From positions 2,420,501 to 2,484,500 of the forward strand of contig NZ_CP111079.1 of NCBI RefSeq assembly GCF_026278245.1: a stretch of DNA of 64,000 bases, read 5' to 3'. Every line of letters starts with the position of its first letter. Position 1 is the stretch's first letter. The DNA comes from Pontibacter kalidii. GTDB lineage: Bacteria; Bacteroidota; Bacteroidia; Cytophagales; Hymenobacteraceae. Both the position numbers and the translations under genes were made by a program. The notes beneath the pieces are model-generated. The model was given only the letters and a program-made list of their open reading frames with translations, was not told the DNA's origin and did not search any database. This document shows, in pieces, positions 18,638-25,834 of the stretch.

Positions 18638-19015
18638 ATGTCAAGACTAAAAGAGTATTTAAAAATAGAGAACGGTAAAGGTAGAATTAAAATGGGCCTA
18701 CATAGCGTCACATTCGATGACCATGGCCACGTTATTATCTATGTACCTTCATTAAACATTTCTGCCTATGGAGACACTTTTGAAGAGGCACAGGAAATGC
18801 TTGAAGTAGCTTTAGATGATTTTTGTGAAACCCTTTACAGCTTACCCGAGCCTCAAAGAACCGAAGAGCTCAAAAAATATGGATGGAACCGAAATCCCTT
18901 ATTTAAGAAAAAATTTGAGATAAGTGATTCATTTGTAGATAAAGAAGGCCTTTTAAAGAATTTTGAACTATCAGATGATACCAAGGTTGAAGAAACCTTT
19001 TTAATGATTGCATAG
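18638..19015 (+). CDS. hicB: HicB-like antitoxin
   Basis: The 125-aa protein starts at ATG 18638; a GTG-initiated extension from 18608 is less likely. The N-terminal half has the degenerate RNase-H-like HicB fold: VTFDDHGHVIIYVPSLNISAYGDTFEEAQEMLEVALDDF, with the domain's strand-helix pattern and a typical EA helix. It would bind and neutralise the HicA toxin encoded immediately downstream (stop and ATG abut) and probably repress the operon. The gene is AT-richer than the flanking phage genes and sits on the opposite strand, between two phage operons, so it looks like an inserted moron. Confidence 0.75.
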   Translation: MSRLKEYLKIENGKGRIKMGLHSVTFDDHGHVIIYVPSLNISAYGDTFEEAQEMLEVALDDFCETLYSLPEPQRTEELKKYGWNRNPLFKKKFEISDSFVDKEGLLKNFELSDDTKVEETFLMIA

Positions 19016-19252
19016 ATGGGCAACCACCGACCTATCCCAACAAAGTGTTGGGAGGCCTATTTGACATCCTTGGGCTGCTTTTATAACTCAACTAACGCTT
19101 CGCATCATAAGTGGAAATGCCCCGGAGCCCTGCGCTCTGTTATTTTCAGAGGGGCAGAGAAAGAAATTCCTTTCGCTCACATTGTAACTAATCTGCAAAC
19201 GCTGGGAGTGAGTAAGAAAGATTTTTTAAGCTGGGTTGAGACTAACTGCTAA
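19016..19252 (+). CDS. hicA: HicA-like mRNA interferase toxin
   Basis: This 78-aa basic protein has the small dsRBD-like HicA layout: N-terminal helix (CWEAYLTSLGCFY), then SHHKW (His30/His31, where the family keeps its catalytic His), then a basic beta strand and a helix AHIVTNLQTLGVSKKDFLSW. HicA toxins cleave mRNA and stop growth until HicB blocks them. The antitoxin-first order is the reverse of most hicAB loci but is known. Shortness of the usual GSHxK motif makes this a homology inference by eye. Confidence 0.72.
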   Translation: MGNHRPIPTKCWEAYLTSLGCFYNSTNASHHKWKCPGALRSVIFRGAEKEIPFAHIVTNLQTLGVSKKDFLSWVETNC

Positions 19253-19257
19253 TCATA

Positions 19258-19309
19258 AACTATCATAACAAAAGCCACTCTGTGAAGGGTGGCTTTTGTT
19301 ATGATAGTT
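19258..19309. terminator. Perfect 21-bp bidirectional terminator after hicA
   Basis: Arms 19258-19278 and 19289-19309 are perfectly complementary with a 10-nt loop and T-rich distal arm. It fills the gap between hicA and the convergent 92-aa gene, whose stop codon starts at 19310. Confidence 0.85.
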
Positions 19310-19588
19310 CTACTCTATCGTATCTCCTCTCTGCCTATACCTGATTTTTCTTAAAAACTCGTGCAGGTAAAGGAGCTCTTGCTGCTCGGATTCCCAAAGG
19401 GCAAATTCCTCCGATGCGTACTTCACACAGATGGTTTCCATTTGCACTAGTGTGGCCTGCAGGTTGGATACATCAGGTATACCTTTTAGCAATTCAATAA
19501 GTGCTCCAAGTACGGCTTCTGAGATGTGCGGCTCGTTGCGGATGATCAGCTCTTCCTGGCCATCCACTACTCTCTTCGAGATACTCAT
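19310..19588 (-). CDS. Small unknown phage protein, 92 aa
   Basis: Not recognised. It is acidic and probably helical (AVLGALIELLKGIPDVSNLQATLVQME...), with no signal or membrane segment. It lies alone between the hicBA terminator and a non-coding region with interleaved inverted repeats (19676-19805). No function is proposed. Confidence 0.55.
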   Translation of the reverse strand: MSISKRVVDGQEELIIRNEPHISEAVLGALIELLKGIPDVSNLQATLVQMETICVKYASEEFALWESEQQELLYLHEFLRKIRYRQRGDTIE

Positions 19589-19675
19589 GACCGCTTGGGG
19601 TTGAACGGTACGGGCTGACCATTGCTCCAGCGCCAGAGTCCTACTGGGGCGAGCTTCTTTTGACGTGTAATTTTT

Positions 19676-19805
19676 GGATGTTTTAGCATGGTACTATTGG
19701 TTTAAAAACAATATTGCCCCGATAGAAGGAGCTGCTAAAACATCCAGTGTGGATTATTTCCGATAGCCCTTACGACTACCGACTCACTTCTACCGAGGCA
19801 ATATT
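19676..19805 (-). repeat. Interleaved inverted repeats, possible pseudoknotted RNA
   Basis: Pair A: GGATGTTTTAGC (19676-19687) with its exact complement at 19734-19745. Pair B: 19710-19728 with 19787-19805, 17 of 19 matching; both mismatches become G-U wobbles only in minus-strand RNA. Order A-left, B-left, A-right, B-right is a pseudoknot topology, or two mutually exclusive folds. The 12-mer ATGTTTTAGCAT at 19678-19689 recurs at 19899-19910. There is no coding frame here. Confidence 0.55.
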
Positions 19806-19840
19806 ATGGGTTATATATAGAAACCGAATGTTCCTAAAAT

Positions 19841-19884
19841 AAAATTGCCACTCCCAAACCAACATAAGACTGGTTTAAAGTGGC
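19841..19884 (-). terminator. Terminator of the portal-lysis operon
   Basis: GCCACT/AGTGGC and AAACCA/TGGTTT form a two-part stem (19847-19884). On the minus strand it is followed by AATTTTATTTT. It lies about 70 nt after the stop of the last lysis-region gene. Confidence 0.65.
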
Positions 19885-19957
19885 GTCTTTTCCACTGAAT
19901 GTTTTAGCATTTCAAAAGTGGTAAAAAAATCTATACCTGCAAAAGGCCAGCTGATAA

Positions 19958-20677
19958 TTATTTTAGGGCCAAATCAACAGCGCCGTACACGGCCAGCCCT
20001 AACACAATGCCTTTCAGTATCCTGACGACTTTTGGCTGTGCTTTGGGCTTGACGACGTAACTCTGGAAATCGGTCACGGTACTGTGCGGGTTCAGGCTCC
20101 GAAAGTAGACGACTGGCTGCAAAGGTTTGAACAGACCTGCCCGTTCCTCTTGCTGCCAAATCTCAAACTCATTGCGGATCCGAAGCTGCTCCAACCTGAC
20201 ACTATCCGGCCCAGCCTGCACGCGCCCACTCACCCAATCGGTGTTAATGTGCCCAGTATAGGTAACGGTTTTCGTACTGTCTGGCAAGTAGAGCACCACT
20301 AGCTGCGCCGGGGCACTGGCGGTGATATCGGTCTGCACCGTCGCCACGGTCGCACTGGAGACTTTCGCACCCGCTTTCCTGACCACTTCCTGCAGACGGT
20401 GGATATTCGAGTCCTTGTCTGCCAGCATTGACAGAAATTCCCTCCGCTCCAGCTCTAGTGCCTGGCGCTTGGCCACTTCAGCACCAGCTTTGTCTTTGTG
20501 GCGTTGTATCTCGGTGCTTAGCACCTTATAGACGGCCTTTTGGTTCTGCTCCATGGTCTTCTCAACAGAGCAGCGCGTTACCAGGCTGCTCAGGGCGATG
20601 ATAAGGAGCACAAAAAGCAGCAACAATAATTTGCTGCCGCTTTGGATAAGGTTTTCAAGTTTTACTAATAGGTTCAT
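19958..20677 (-). CDS. Membrane-anchored coiled-coil protein, candidate inner-membrane spanin
   Basis: The 239-aa protein has one N-terminal membrane segment (about 17-34, LLLLLFVLLIIALSSLV), a heptad-rich periplasmic region (about 40-90), a beta-containing middle, and a short hydrophobic C-terminus. This is the layout of Rz-like i-spanins but longer than classical members (about 150 aa). It lies 12 bp after the holin gene in a lysis cassette that also contains an endolysin and a small lipoprotein. The role in outer-membrane disruption is inferred from position and topology, not from sequence family. Confidence 0.5.
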   Translation of the reverse strand: MNLLVKLENLIQSGSKLLLLLFVLLIIALSSLVTRCSVEKTMEQNQKAVYKVLSTEIQRHKDKAGAEVAKRQALELERREFLSMLADKDSNIHRLQEVVRKAGAKVSSATVATVQTDITASAPAQLVVLYLPDSTKTVTYTGHINTDWVSGRVQAGPDSVRLEQLRIRNEFEIWQQEERAGLFKPLQPVVYFRSLNPHSTVTDFQSYVVKPKAQPKVVRILKGIVLGLAVYGAVDLALK

Positions 20678-20689
20678 ATTAAAGCGTGG

Positions 20690-21160
20690 TTACAATGATG
20701 GTTGCTCCTGATCAGGAGAGGGCACTTTCCCGGTTTCCTTGTAATCGACCAGCTTTGATTTGAGCCAAACAGGTAGGTAACCCTTGCCGATCTTACTCAG
20801 GTTCTCTTCCACGGATATTGCTTCACAGACTAGCATATACACATAGAAGCCACCCTTCAGGAAAGGCACCAGCATGTGTACAACCTGGTTCGGAGAGCCA
20901 TCGACTAAATGAGAGGCAATACCATGAATGATGATCAGCCCCACCGCATACTGCTGAAGCTTCTCAAACACCGATCGCATTTTGAAAGAGTGCAGCCGCT
21001 TGAGCTTCGCATTTACATACACACCAGTGAAAGTGTCTATCGTGACGAAAATCACCAGGAAAGGCACAAAGTCCCAGTCCGCGAAAACATACTTATTGAA
21101 CCACTCGCCCGCCTCCTGGTAGATGGAGGCGAAAGCGATCAGGATAGTGAACAGGCGCAT
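20690..21160 (-). CDS. Phage holin (toxin-secretion/phage-lysis type)
   Basis: The 156-aa product has three or four hydrophobic segments: about 1-15, 28-50 (FVPFLVIFVTIDTFTGVYVN), 70-88 (QYAVGLIIIHGIASHLV) and 92-112. A basic-charged KLKRLHSFK loop and polar C-terminal tail follow the pattern of the holin_4-type family found in Bacteroidota prophages. Holins form inner-membrane lesions that time lysis. Its stop and the next start are 12 bp apart, and the upstream lysozyme ends 3 bp before its ATG. Confidence 0.82.
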   Translation of the reverse strand: MRLFTILIAFASIYQEAGEWFNKYVFADWDFVPFLVIFVTIDTFTGVYVNAKLKRLHSFKMRSVFEKLQQYAVGLIIIHGIASHLVDGSPNQVVHMLVPFLKGGFYVYMLVCEAISVEENLSKIGKGYLPVWLKSKLVDYKETGKVPSPDQEQPSL

Positions 21161-21163
21161 AGA

Positions 21164-21619
21164 TTAACTGAAATATAGGTCAGACTCCGCTTTTCTTCTG
21201 CGCACTAGGCCCGGCAGCTCTTTCCCTCCCCCGTTCTTCCATTTGGCAAACTCGGCAGCAATGGTTTTGTCGGCTGGGTTAGCATTAACCTTCCGGAGCA
21301 GGGTGCTCTTTCTGAAGTTTGCCTCGCCGCAGTTAAACGTGAAGCTCACCAGCGCGCTGAACTGGTTCAGCGTGAGCGGGGCAGTTACGGCTCTTTTCAC
21401 CTTCTCCTCAAAGCCTCGCAGCACAACTGCAAACAGTTCGTCTGCCCGCTCCTTCGTGATCTTTTCACCTCGCTTCACAGGAGCTCCGTTTTCATAATAG
21501 GTACAGCCATAGCCTATGGTCCAGACGCCGGCCGGGCACAGGTAGGCATTAAGCCGACAGCTCTCAAACTGGTGGATGAGCGCAAGGCCGAGCAGGTTGG
21601 TTTTCAGATGCTTGTTCAT
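21164..21619 (-). CDS. GH24 phage lysozyme (endolysin)
   Basis: A 151-aa muramidase with the T4-lysozyme spacing Glu19 - 9 - Cys28 - 6 - Thr34 (FES, YLCPAGVWTIGYG). The Asp seen in T4 (D20) is Cys here, as I recall for many Bacteroidota GH24 enzymes. It cleaves the beta-1,4 MurNAc-GlcNAc bond of peptidoglycan. No signal peptide or SAR segment is present, so export depends on the holin. The remaining conserved block LTLNQFSALVSFTFNCG is present. Confidence 0.92.
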   Translation of the reverse strand: MNKHLKTNLLGLALIHQFESCRLNAYLCPAGVWTIGYGCTYYENGAPVKRGEKITKERADELFAVVLRGFEEKVKRAVTAPLTLNQFSALVSFTFNCGEANFRKSTLLRKVNANPADKTIAAEFAKWKNGGGKELPGLVRRRKAESDLYFS

Positions 21620-21628
21620 TGTTAGAAA

Positions 21629-21787
21629 TTAATAGACCCACTTCGGGGCTTGTTTAACAGGTTTGAGGGGCTTGGCTTGCTTTTTCTTTTGGAGCATGGT
21701 TTGCTGAGGTTTTGGGCAAGGAAGAAAGTCTTTACTAGCACCGCACCCGCAGAGCAGTAGAAATCCGAGCAAAAGGACTGGTTTCAT
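21629..21787 (-). CDS. Small lipoprotein, candidate outer-membrane spanin
   Basis: This 52-aa gene is easily missed. From ATG 21787-21785 it encodes MKPVLLLGFLLLCGC, a signal peptide with a lipobox ending in Cys15, then a mature peptide of 37 residues with 6 Pro and 9 Lys, ending KQAPKWVY. Small Pro-rich lipoproteins are the hallmark of Rz1-like o-spanins. It begins 6 bp after the stop of the upstream gene and ends 10 bp before the lysozyme start, inside the lysis cassette. The function is inferred. Confidence 0.65.
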   Translation of the reverse strand: MKPVLLLGFLLLCGCGASKDFLPCPKPQQTMLQKKKQAKPLKPVKQAPKWVY

Positions 21788-21793
21788 GGATTA

Positions 21794-22792
21794 TCAAATG
21801 AATGCGAAAACTTTGGTGTCAGGCTTGTTGCGGAAAGTAGCGGGCACCACATGATCAGGCGTGTACAGCTCACTCTCGAAATAAGCTTTATAGTTGTCGG
21901 CAGAGGCGTTCTTGTTGAGGTACTGGCGCAGCTTGGAAAGGAAAGTCTGTCCATCAGTATAGGCCTGCTCTATTTTTTTGAGCAGCAGCTGGTCGTTATT
22001 GGCCATGGCTCCCTCGCTGGTATCATCTACCAGCATCTCCAGGTTCAGGCTGATCGTGTCTCCGGAAAACTTAAAGCTGCGCTCTGCGATGGCCTTGGCC
22101 GCGACCAGGTGCGCCACAGCTGGGCGTATGAACTTAGAAAGCAGCAGCTTATTCTCGTCGCTCACATTCCCTTCCTTAATCTGGGCTTTGATTTCCTCGT
22201 AAAGCGCCTCGCCAATCACTGACTCCACGGCGAATGGCTCCACCTTTTTGATGATAGACTGAAGTGACAGATAGGTCATGCGGGAGTCGCTGATATCGTA
22301 CTCCTGGCTGTATTCTCGGGCTGAATTGATGAAGAATTGGCGAGTGACAACTACGGCGGAATTTATGCCCCAATCGGTGAAATTTTCTGCCTTTTCATGC
22401 TCTTCCAGAAATTCAAGCACCGACTCGAGGCCATTATAGCCTTTGGTGAGCAGATTGAGTTTCAGGCTGCGGATCTGGAACCGGTAAGCTGCCTTGTCCG
22501 ATCGCGTGATGCCGCCATCGGAAATCAGCACCTGGTTGATATCCATGTAGCTGACCATGGCCAAGTTGCCCAGCGCATACTGCACCAGGTAGAGCAGCTC
22601 CTTTTGCTTATCATCCAGCGTGTCATCCTGGTATCCCGCATGCAGCTTCGCATATAGCGTTGCCCCCAGCAGCTTTTTGATTTGGTCGCGCTCCACTAGC
22701 AGGATATCAGGCAGCACGTTCTCTAGGCTGAAAGTCGCCCTGTTCACCCGGACGATTTTCTGAAACTCTTCTTTGGTTTTAAATAGGGCCAT
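21794..22792 (-). CDS. Putative head-tail connector-type phage protein (DUF6712-like)
   Basis: The 332-aa protein is largely alpha-helical and resembles, from memory, a Bacteroidota phage family listed as DUF6712. It contains two similar halves: LLGATLYAKLHAGYQDDTLDDKQKELLYLVQYALGNLAMV-type and VIGEALYEEIKAQIKEGNVSDENKLLLSKFIRPAVAHLVAA-type patterns, suggesting an internal duplication. A head-tail connector role is inferred from its position after the portal. It carries one copy of a 23-bp repeat (22339-22361) also found at 36765-36787. The start codon overlaps the upstream stop by 1 bp. Confidence 0.6.
   Translation of the reverse strand: MALFKTKEEFQKIVRVNRATFSLENVLPDILLVERDQIKKLLGATLYAKLHAGYQDDTLDDKQKELLYLVQYALGNLAMVSYMDINQVLISDGGITRSDKAAYRFQIRSLKLNLLTKGYNGLESVLEFLEEHEKAENFTDWGINSAVVVTRQFFINSAREYSQEYDISDSRMTYLSLQSIIKKVEPFAVESVIGEALYEEIKAQIKEGNVSDENKLLLSKFIRPAVAHLVAAKAIAERSFKFSGDTISLNLEMLVDDTSEGAMANNDQLLLKKIEQAYTDGQTFLSKLRQYLNKNASADNYKAYFESELYTPDHVVPATFRNKPDTKVFAFI
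22339..22361 (+). repeat. Dispersed repeat, copy 1 (23 bp)
   Basis: GGCGAGTGACAACTACGGCG followed by GAA; the same 23 bp occur at 36765-36787 and its last 17 bp at 37346-37362, all in the same orientation. Here it is inside a coding region and reads SAVVVTR on the minus strand. Confidence 0.8.
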
Positions 22793-23028
22793 TATTGCCG
22801 GTTGTTTGTTTTGAATCCGATAGGAAGCCGTTCAGAAGATTTCGCCACCATGGCCAGCGGGAAGCGGCTGAAGTGCGCTTGGTGGTTTTTATCCAGCCAC
22901 ACGCATTCTACCTGTGCAGGCTTGAGCAAATCTGGGTGCGCCGGACCTGGCACCCTGGCCACAGTCATGCTGCAGCTTGGGCTTGACTTGAGGTGCACTG
23001 TGTCACCCACTTTAAAGGCGGTTTTCAT
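22792..23028 (-). CDS. YodC/DUF2158-like small protein
   Basis: The 78-aa protein matches the short DUF2158 pattern: FKVGDTVHLKSSPSCSMTV near the start, then VECVWLDKNHQAHFSRFPLAML-type residues later. Family members are small beta proteins of unknown role, often found near phage or toxin-like genes. It ends with TAATG overlap onto the connector-like gene and starts 3 bp after the portal stop. Confidence 0.65.
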   Translation of the reverse strand: MKTAFKVGDTVHLKSSPSCSMTVARVPGPAHPDLLKPAQVECVWLDKNHQAHFSRFPLAMVAKSSERLPIGFKTNNRQ

Positions 23029-23031
23029 GGC

Positions 23032-24393
23032 TTAGGAAGTTTCCTGCTGCACCTGCTTGCCTTTGTCAAGCGTCATGATGAGCGGGTTCTGGAACCTGAA
23101 CTGGAGCTCCGGATCCCAGCCGTTGTAATCCCTGATCAGGTTAAGCGGCTCCAGCACCAGGTCTTGCTCAAAGCGTGAGGTCGAAACGAAGTTGTTAAAG
23201 GCAACGCGGGCATCAGAACCAGAGCCTGCACCCATACCTTTGCCTGGACTTACGCCACGTAAAGTCGGTGCTACACCCACGGCAGTATAGATGTAGGAAG
23301 CAGCCTCTTGCGAGTCCTCGATATAGATTCCGTCTTTAAGCTTGTCATCGATGGCCGTCACCTTGAAAGCCGCGATATCCTCGCCCGTGTGTGGGTTGCG
23401 CACCGTAGTGGCTATAATAGACTTTCCAGCTCCATCGGTACCCGTCATCACGGCGTTGAATGTATCCAGCTCCTCAGCGATGATCTTCTGCCGCTCGTCC
23501 ACTTTCTTAGAGTCCCAGTCGCCGTATTTCCACGTCCAGTAAGCATGGTGCACCTCAATGAGGTATTTCACCGACAGCTGGTTTTTGAAGAGTTGCTTTT
23601 TGAATTCGGGGATAGCCTTAGCCACATCAAGCCAGCCAGTCCGGCGCACAGCATTCCAACTGGCCAGTTGGTACTCGGCTTTACCAGGAGAGGGCACGTT
23701 AATCGGATAGATAAACTTGAAATCCTTTGTATTGGCCCGGAGCGCCTCCACCGGATCAAAGTAAGGATCTATTACTGGTACCTTGGTGGTGTATTCGTCT
23801 GTGATGTTGGCCCCATTGTCCCAGTTGGCATTGATGTAACAGAAGTTAATCACGCCATCCGTTTTGGGCTTGGAGAAACGGCAGAAAACAGCGTCCTGCG
23901 CCGTCAGCATCACAATCTTCTTTCTGTTTTTGGATAGGATGAACTCTGGGAAAGCGTTAGCAAAAAAGGAGATATCCGTTAGCGCCTCCAATGCATAACG
24001 GTTAATATTGGAGCGTTTCAGAAAAGCCTCCACCTCAGGGTCTTTCTTCCGGATGAATATCTCGTTGCCCTTTTCGTCTAGCTGCACATGGCCATATACC
24101 ACACCCGAGCCGTACCAGGCCTTTGCTTTCCAGCTCAGTGTGTCGGAGAGAACTTCGTTGCCCTCCACATCTTTCATCACATTCTGCGGAAACAGGTTGT
24201 CATCGCCCCACATAGCGATTTCGTCACCCATGGCCTTTACTACCGGCGTAGTGGCTACCGCACCAGGAGTATCGCCACCTTTGCCAGCTATAACTGTGCT
24301 GGCGGAGGCCAGCGGCATGTTCAATTTGATAATGGCACCAGCTCCGGCGCTGGTATAGGCGAAATTGCCGTCCTTGCTTACAACTATGCTCAT
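23032..24393 (-). CDS. Putative phage portal protein
   Basis: From ATG 24393-24391 the product has 453 aa; a longer frame would run 51 bp into the upstream gene. It contains portal-like features: an early WGDDNLFPQNV segment, a long helical clip-like middle, NAFPEFIL, and a Gly-rich loop (PTLRGVSPGKGMGAGSGSD, about 385-405) followed by a C-terminal helix. Portals form the dodecameric ring through which DNA is packaged. The assignment rests on size and position after the terminase operon and remains less sure than the terminase call. TGATG overlap with the upstream gene. Confidence 0.6.
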   Translation of the reverse strand: MSIVVSKDGNFAYTSAGAGAIIKLNMPLASASTVIAGKGGDTPGAVATTPVVKAMGDEIAMWGDDNLFPQNVMKDVEGNEVLSDTLSWKAKAWYGSGVVYGHVQLDEKGNEIFIRKKDPEVEAFLKRSNINRYALEALTDISFFANAFPEFILSKNRKKIVMLTAQDAVFCRFSKPKTDGVINFCYINANWDNGANITDEYTTKVPVIDPYFDPVEALRANTKDFKFIYPINVPSPGKAEYQLASWNAVRRTGWLDVAKAIPEFKKQLFKNQLSVKYLIEVHHAYWTWKYGDWDSKKVDERQKIIAEELDTFNAVMTGTDGAGKSIIATTVRNPHTGEDIAAFKVTAIDDKLKDGIYIEDSQEAASYIYTAVGVAPTLRGVSPGKGMGAGSGSDARVAFNNFVSTSRFEQDLVLEPLNLIRDYNGWDPELQFRFQNPLIMTLDKGKQVQQETS

Positions 24394-24737
24394 CAGATAA
24401 TGACTTCCATTCCGTTGACTTCCTTGATGAGCCAAATGCTGCACTTACGGATCTGGCCGCTGGGTACCACCTTTAGGTTGCGAGTGTAGTTCTCGTAGTG
24501 GTGCGGCTGTTTTGGAGTGGCTGAGGGGGGAGTCTGCTGCAAAGCCGTCGACACGGATGCTGTCGACTTCTTCTTACTTTTCGGCTGGTCACCGGTCATG
24601 TAGCACTTGTCTAGCTTGACCCAGTAGCCGCCTGTTCCTCTTTTCCTGTCACACGCAGCAAAGCGTATAGAGAAAGGCTCTGTGGCGTTCTCCATCAACT
24701 CTAAAGCATCCTTCAACCTGATTATGCGCTTGCTCAT
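24393..24737 (-). CDS. Unknown phage protein heading the portal-lysis operon, 114 aa
   Basis: Not recognised. A basic, Thr/Ser-rich low-complexity middle (about 50-80) separates an N-terminal helical part, with CDRKRGTGG and DKCYMTG, from a compact C-terminus. It is the first gene of the portal-lysis operon, preceded by the leader motif at 24761-24779, and overlaps the portal start by one base. Confidence 0.5.
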   Translation of the reverse strand: MSKRIIRLKDALELMENATEPFSIRFAACDRKRGTGGYWVKLDKCYMTGDQPKSKKKSTASVSTALQQTPPSATPKQPHHYENYTRNLKVVPSGQIRKCSIWLIKEVNGMEVII

Positions 24738-24760
24738 CTGAAGCGAATTTCATCAGGTAT

Positions 24761-24779
24761 AGGGGCTTAAAAAAAGACA
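24761..24779 (-). promoter_or_regulatory. Late-operon leader motif, copy 2
   Basis: On the minus strand TGTCTTTTTTT, then AAG, then CCCCT, 23 nt before the first start codon of the portal-lysis operon. No terminator hairpin lies next to it, so the motif is not merely a terminator tail. Confidence 0.5.
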
Positions 24780-24799
24780 GGAAAACAGAGGGAATCAGG

Positions 24800-24807
24800 T
24801 ATATTTG
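24800..24807 (+). promoter_or_regulatory. -7 box TATATTTG of the 242-aa cargo gene
   Basis: An exact TAnnTTTG match 26 nt before the start at 24834. No clear -33 box. The same TATATTTG octamer drives the sRNA-like unit (43065-43072) and precedes the Dam operon (47887-47894). Confidence 0.6.
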
Positions 24808-24833
24808 AAAAAAATCAATCTGAACTACTTTAG

Positions 24834-25562
24834 ATGGAAGAAAAAAAATATCAAGTACCGCAGGGTACAACTGGAGATATGGTACACACTGTTGTTAAGG
24901 CAGGAATCTCAGCCGTGCCATTTGTTGGAGGGTCAATGAATGAGATTTTCAACGCAATAGTTAAGTCCCCTATTGAGAAAAGAAAACAAGAGTGGGTGGA
25001 AAGCATCACTGCTGGGCTGATTGAGCTTGAGAAGAAGGTAGAAAGCTTCTCAATAGATGAGCTTAAGAATAATGAAGTCTTCATTAGCGTTTTGTTAGAA
25101 GCGAGCCAAATCGCTATAAAAAACCACCAAAAAGAAAAATTGAATGCTCTGAAGAATGGTGTCTTAAATTCTGCTACAACTTCTACTGCCAGTGGTTTTG
25201 AAAAAGATATGGAGGAGCGCAGAAAAATTCAGTTTCTCTACCTTATTGATCGGATGTTCCCGGAGCACATAGAAATACTGAAGTACTTCTCGAAAAAAAT
25301 GGGCGGTGGCACAATGTGGAGAGATTTACACCCTAGCAAGTATTTCGATGACTTCTTTATGGTTCATAAAAATAAGGTGCTTGATACTGCGGTGCAAAGG
25401 TTCACTCCTGTGATCTATGAACTAGTAGACATGAAGCTTCTTATGATTAAGAAGAGTACCAGCGCCTCTTCCCATGACGATTTGGTAGAAGAAGAAGTGC
25501 ATTCTATGTATACAGTATCTAAGTATGGTCAAAGCTTCCTGGAGTTTATTGAAGTAAATTAA
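24834..25562 (+). CDS. Cargo (moron) protein of unknown function, 242 aa
   Basis: The gene is AT-rich, on the strand opposite to the phage operons, with its own promoter and terminator. The product begins with a hydrophobic, small-residue segment (AGISAVPFVGGSMNEIFNAIV, about 22-42), then charged helices (KKVESFSIDELKNNEVF), and a C-terminal winged-helix-like part ending SKYGQSFLEF. I do not recognise it. The helical N-terminus with a weak membrane-like helix is reminiscent of short Abi-type exclusion proteins, but that is only a guess. The location between two operons of a prophage suggests a lysogenic conversion or defence gene. Confidence 0.6.
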   Translation: MEEKKYQVPQGTTGDMVHTVVKAGISAVPFVGGSMNEIFNAIVKSPIEKRKQEWVESITAGLIELEKKVESFSIDELKNNEVFISVLLEASQIAIKNHQKEKLNALKNGVLNSATTSTASGFEKDMEERRKIQFLYLIDRMFPEHIEILKYFSKKMGGGTMWRDLHPSKYFDDFFMVHKNKVLDTAVQRFTPVIYELVDMKLLMIKKSTSASSHDDLVEEEVHSMYTVSKYGQSFLEFIEVN

Positions 25563-25631
25563 CATTATGAAAGCTGAAGGTTTCGTAAACTAGCCTCGGT
25601 TAAACCCAGTCTCAAAAATTTTTCTTAAAAA

Positions 25632-25662
25632 CAGCGTTTCCAGCTGGTACGCTGGTTTTTTT
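25632..25662 (+). terminator. Terminator of the 242-aa cargo gene
   Basis: CAGCGT (25632-25637) pairs with ACGCTG (25649-25654) followed by T7. Lies 70 bp after the stop codon. Confidence 0.7.
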
Positions 25663-25775
25663 GTACCTCGCCTATACTTTAAAATCTCAAAATCACACTG
25701 CTCTCCCCGACGGCGCACTGATGCTCCGGCGCAATTTCACAGACCGACCTCGGCGATATATGAATGGCCTCCGAC

Positions 25776-25806
25776 AAAAAGAAAACCGCAACCAAGATGG
25801 CTGCGG
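25776..25806 (-). terminator. Terminator of the packaging operon
   Basis: On the minus strand CCGCAGCC and GGTTGCGG pair (one G-U) around a 5-nt loop and are followed by TTTTCTTTTT. It lies about 30 nt after the TerL stop codon. Confidence 0.75.
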
Positions 25807-25834
25807 CTTTCGGGTTGGCTAAAAGTTGTGGTCG

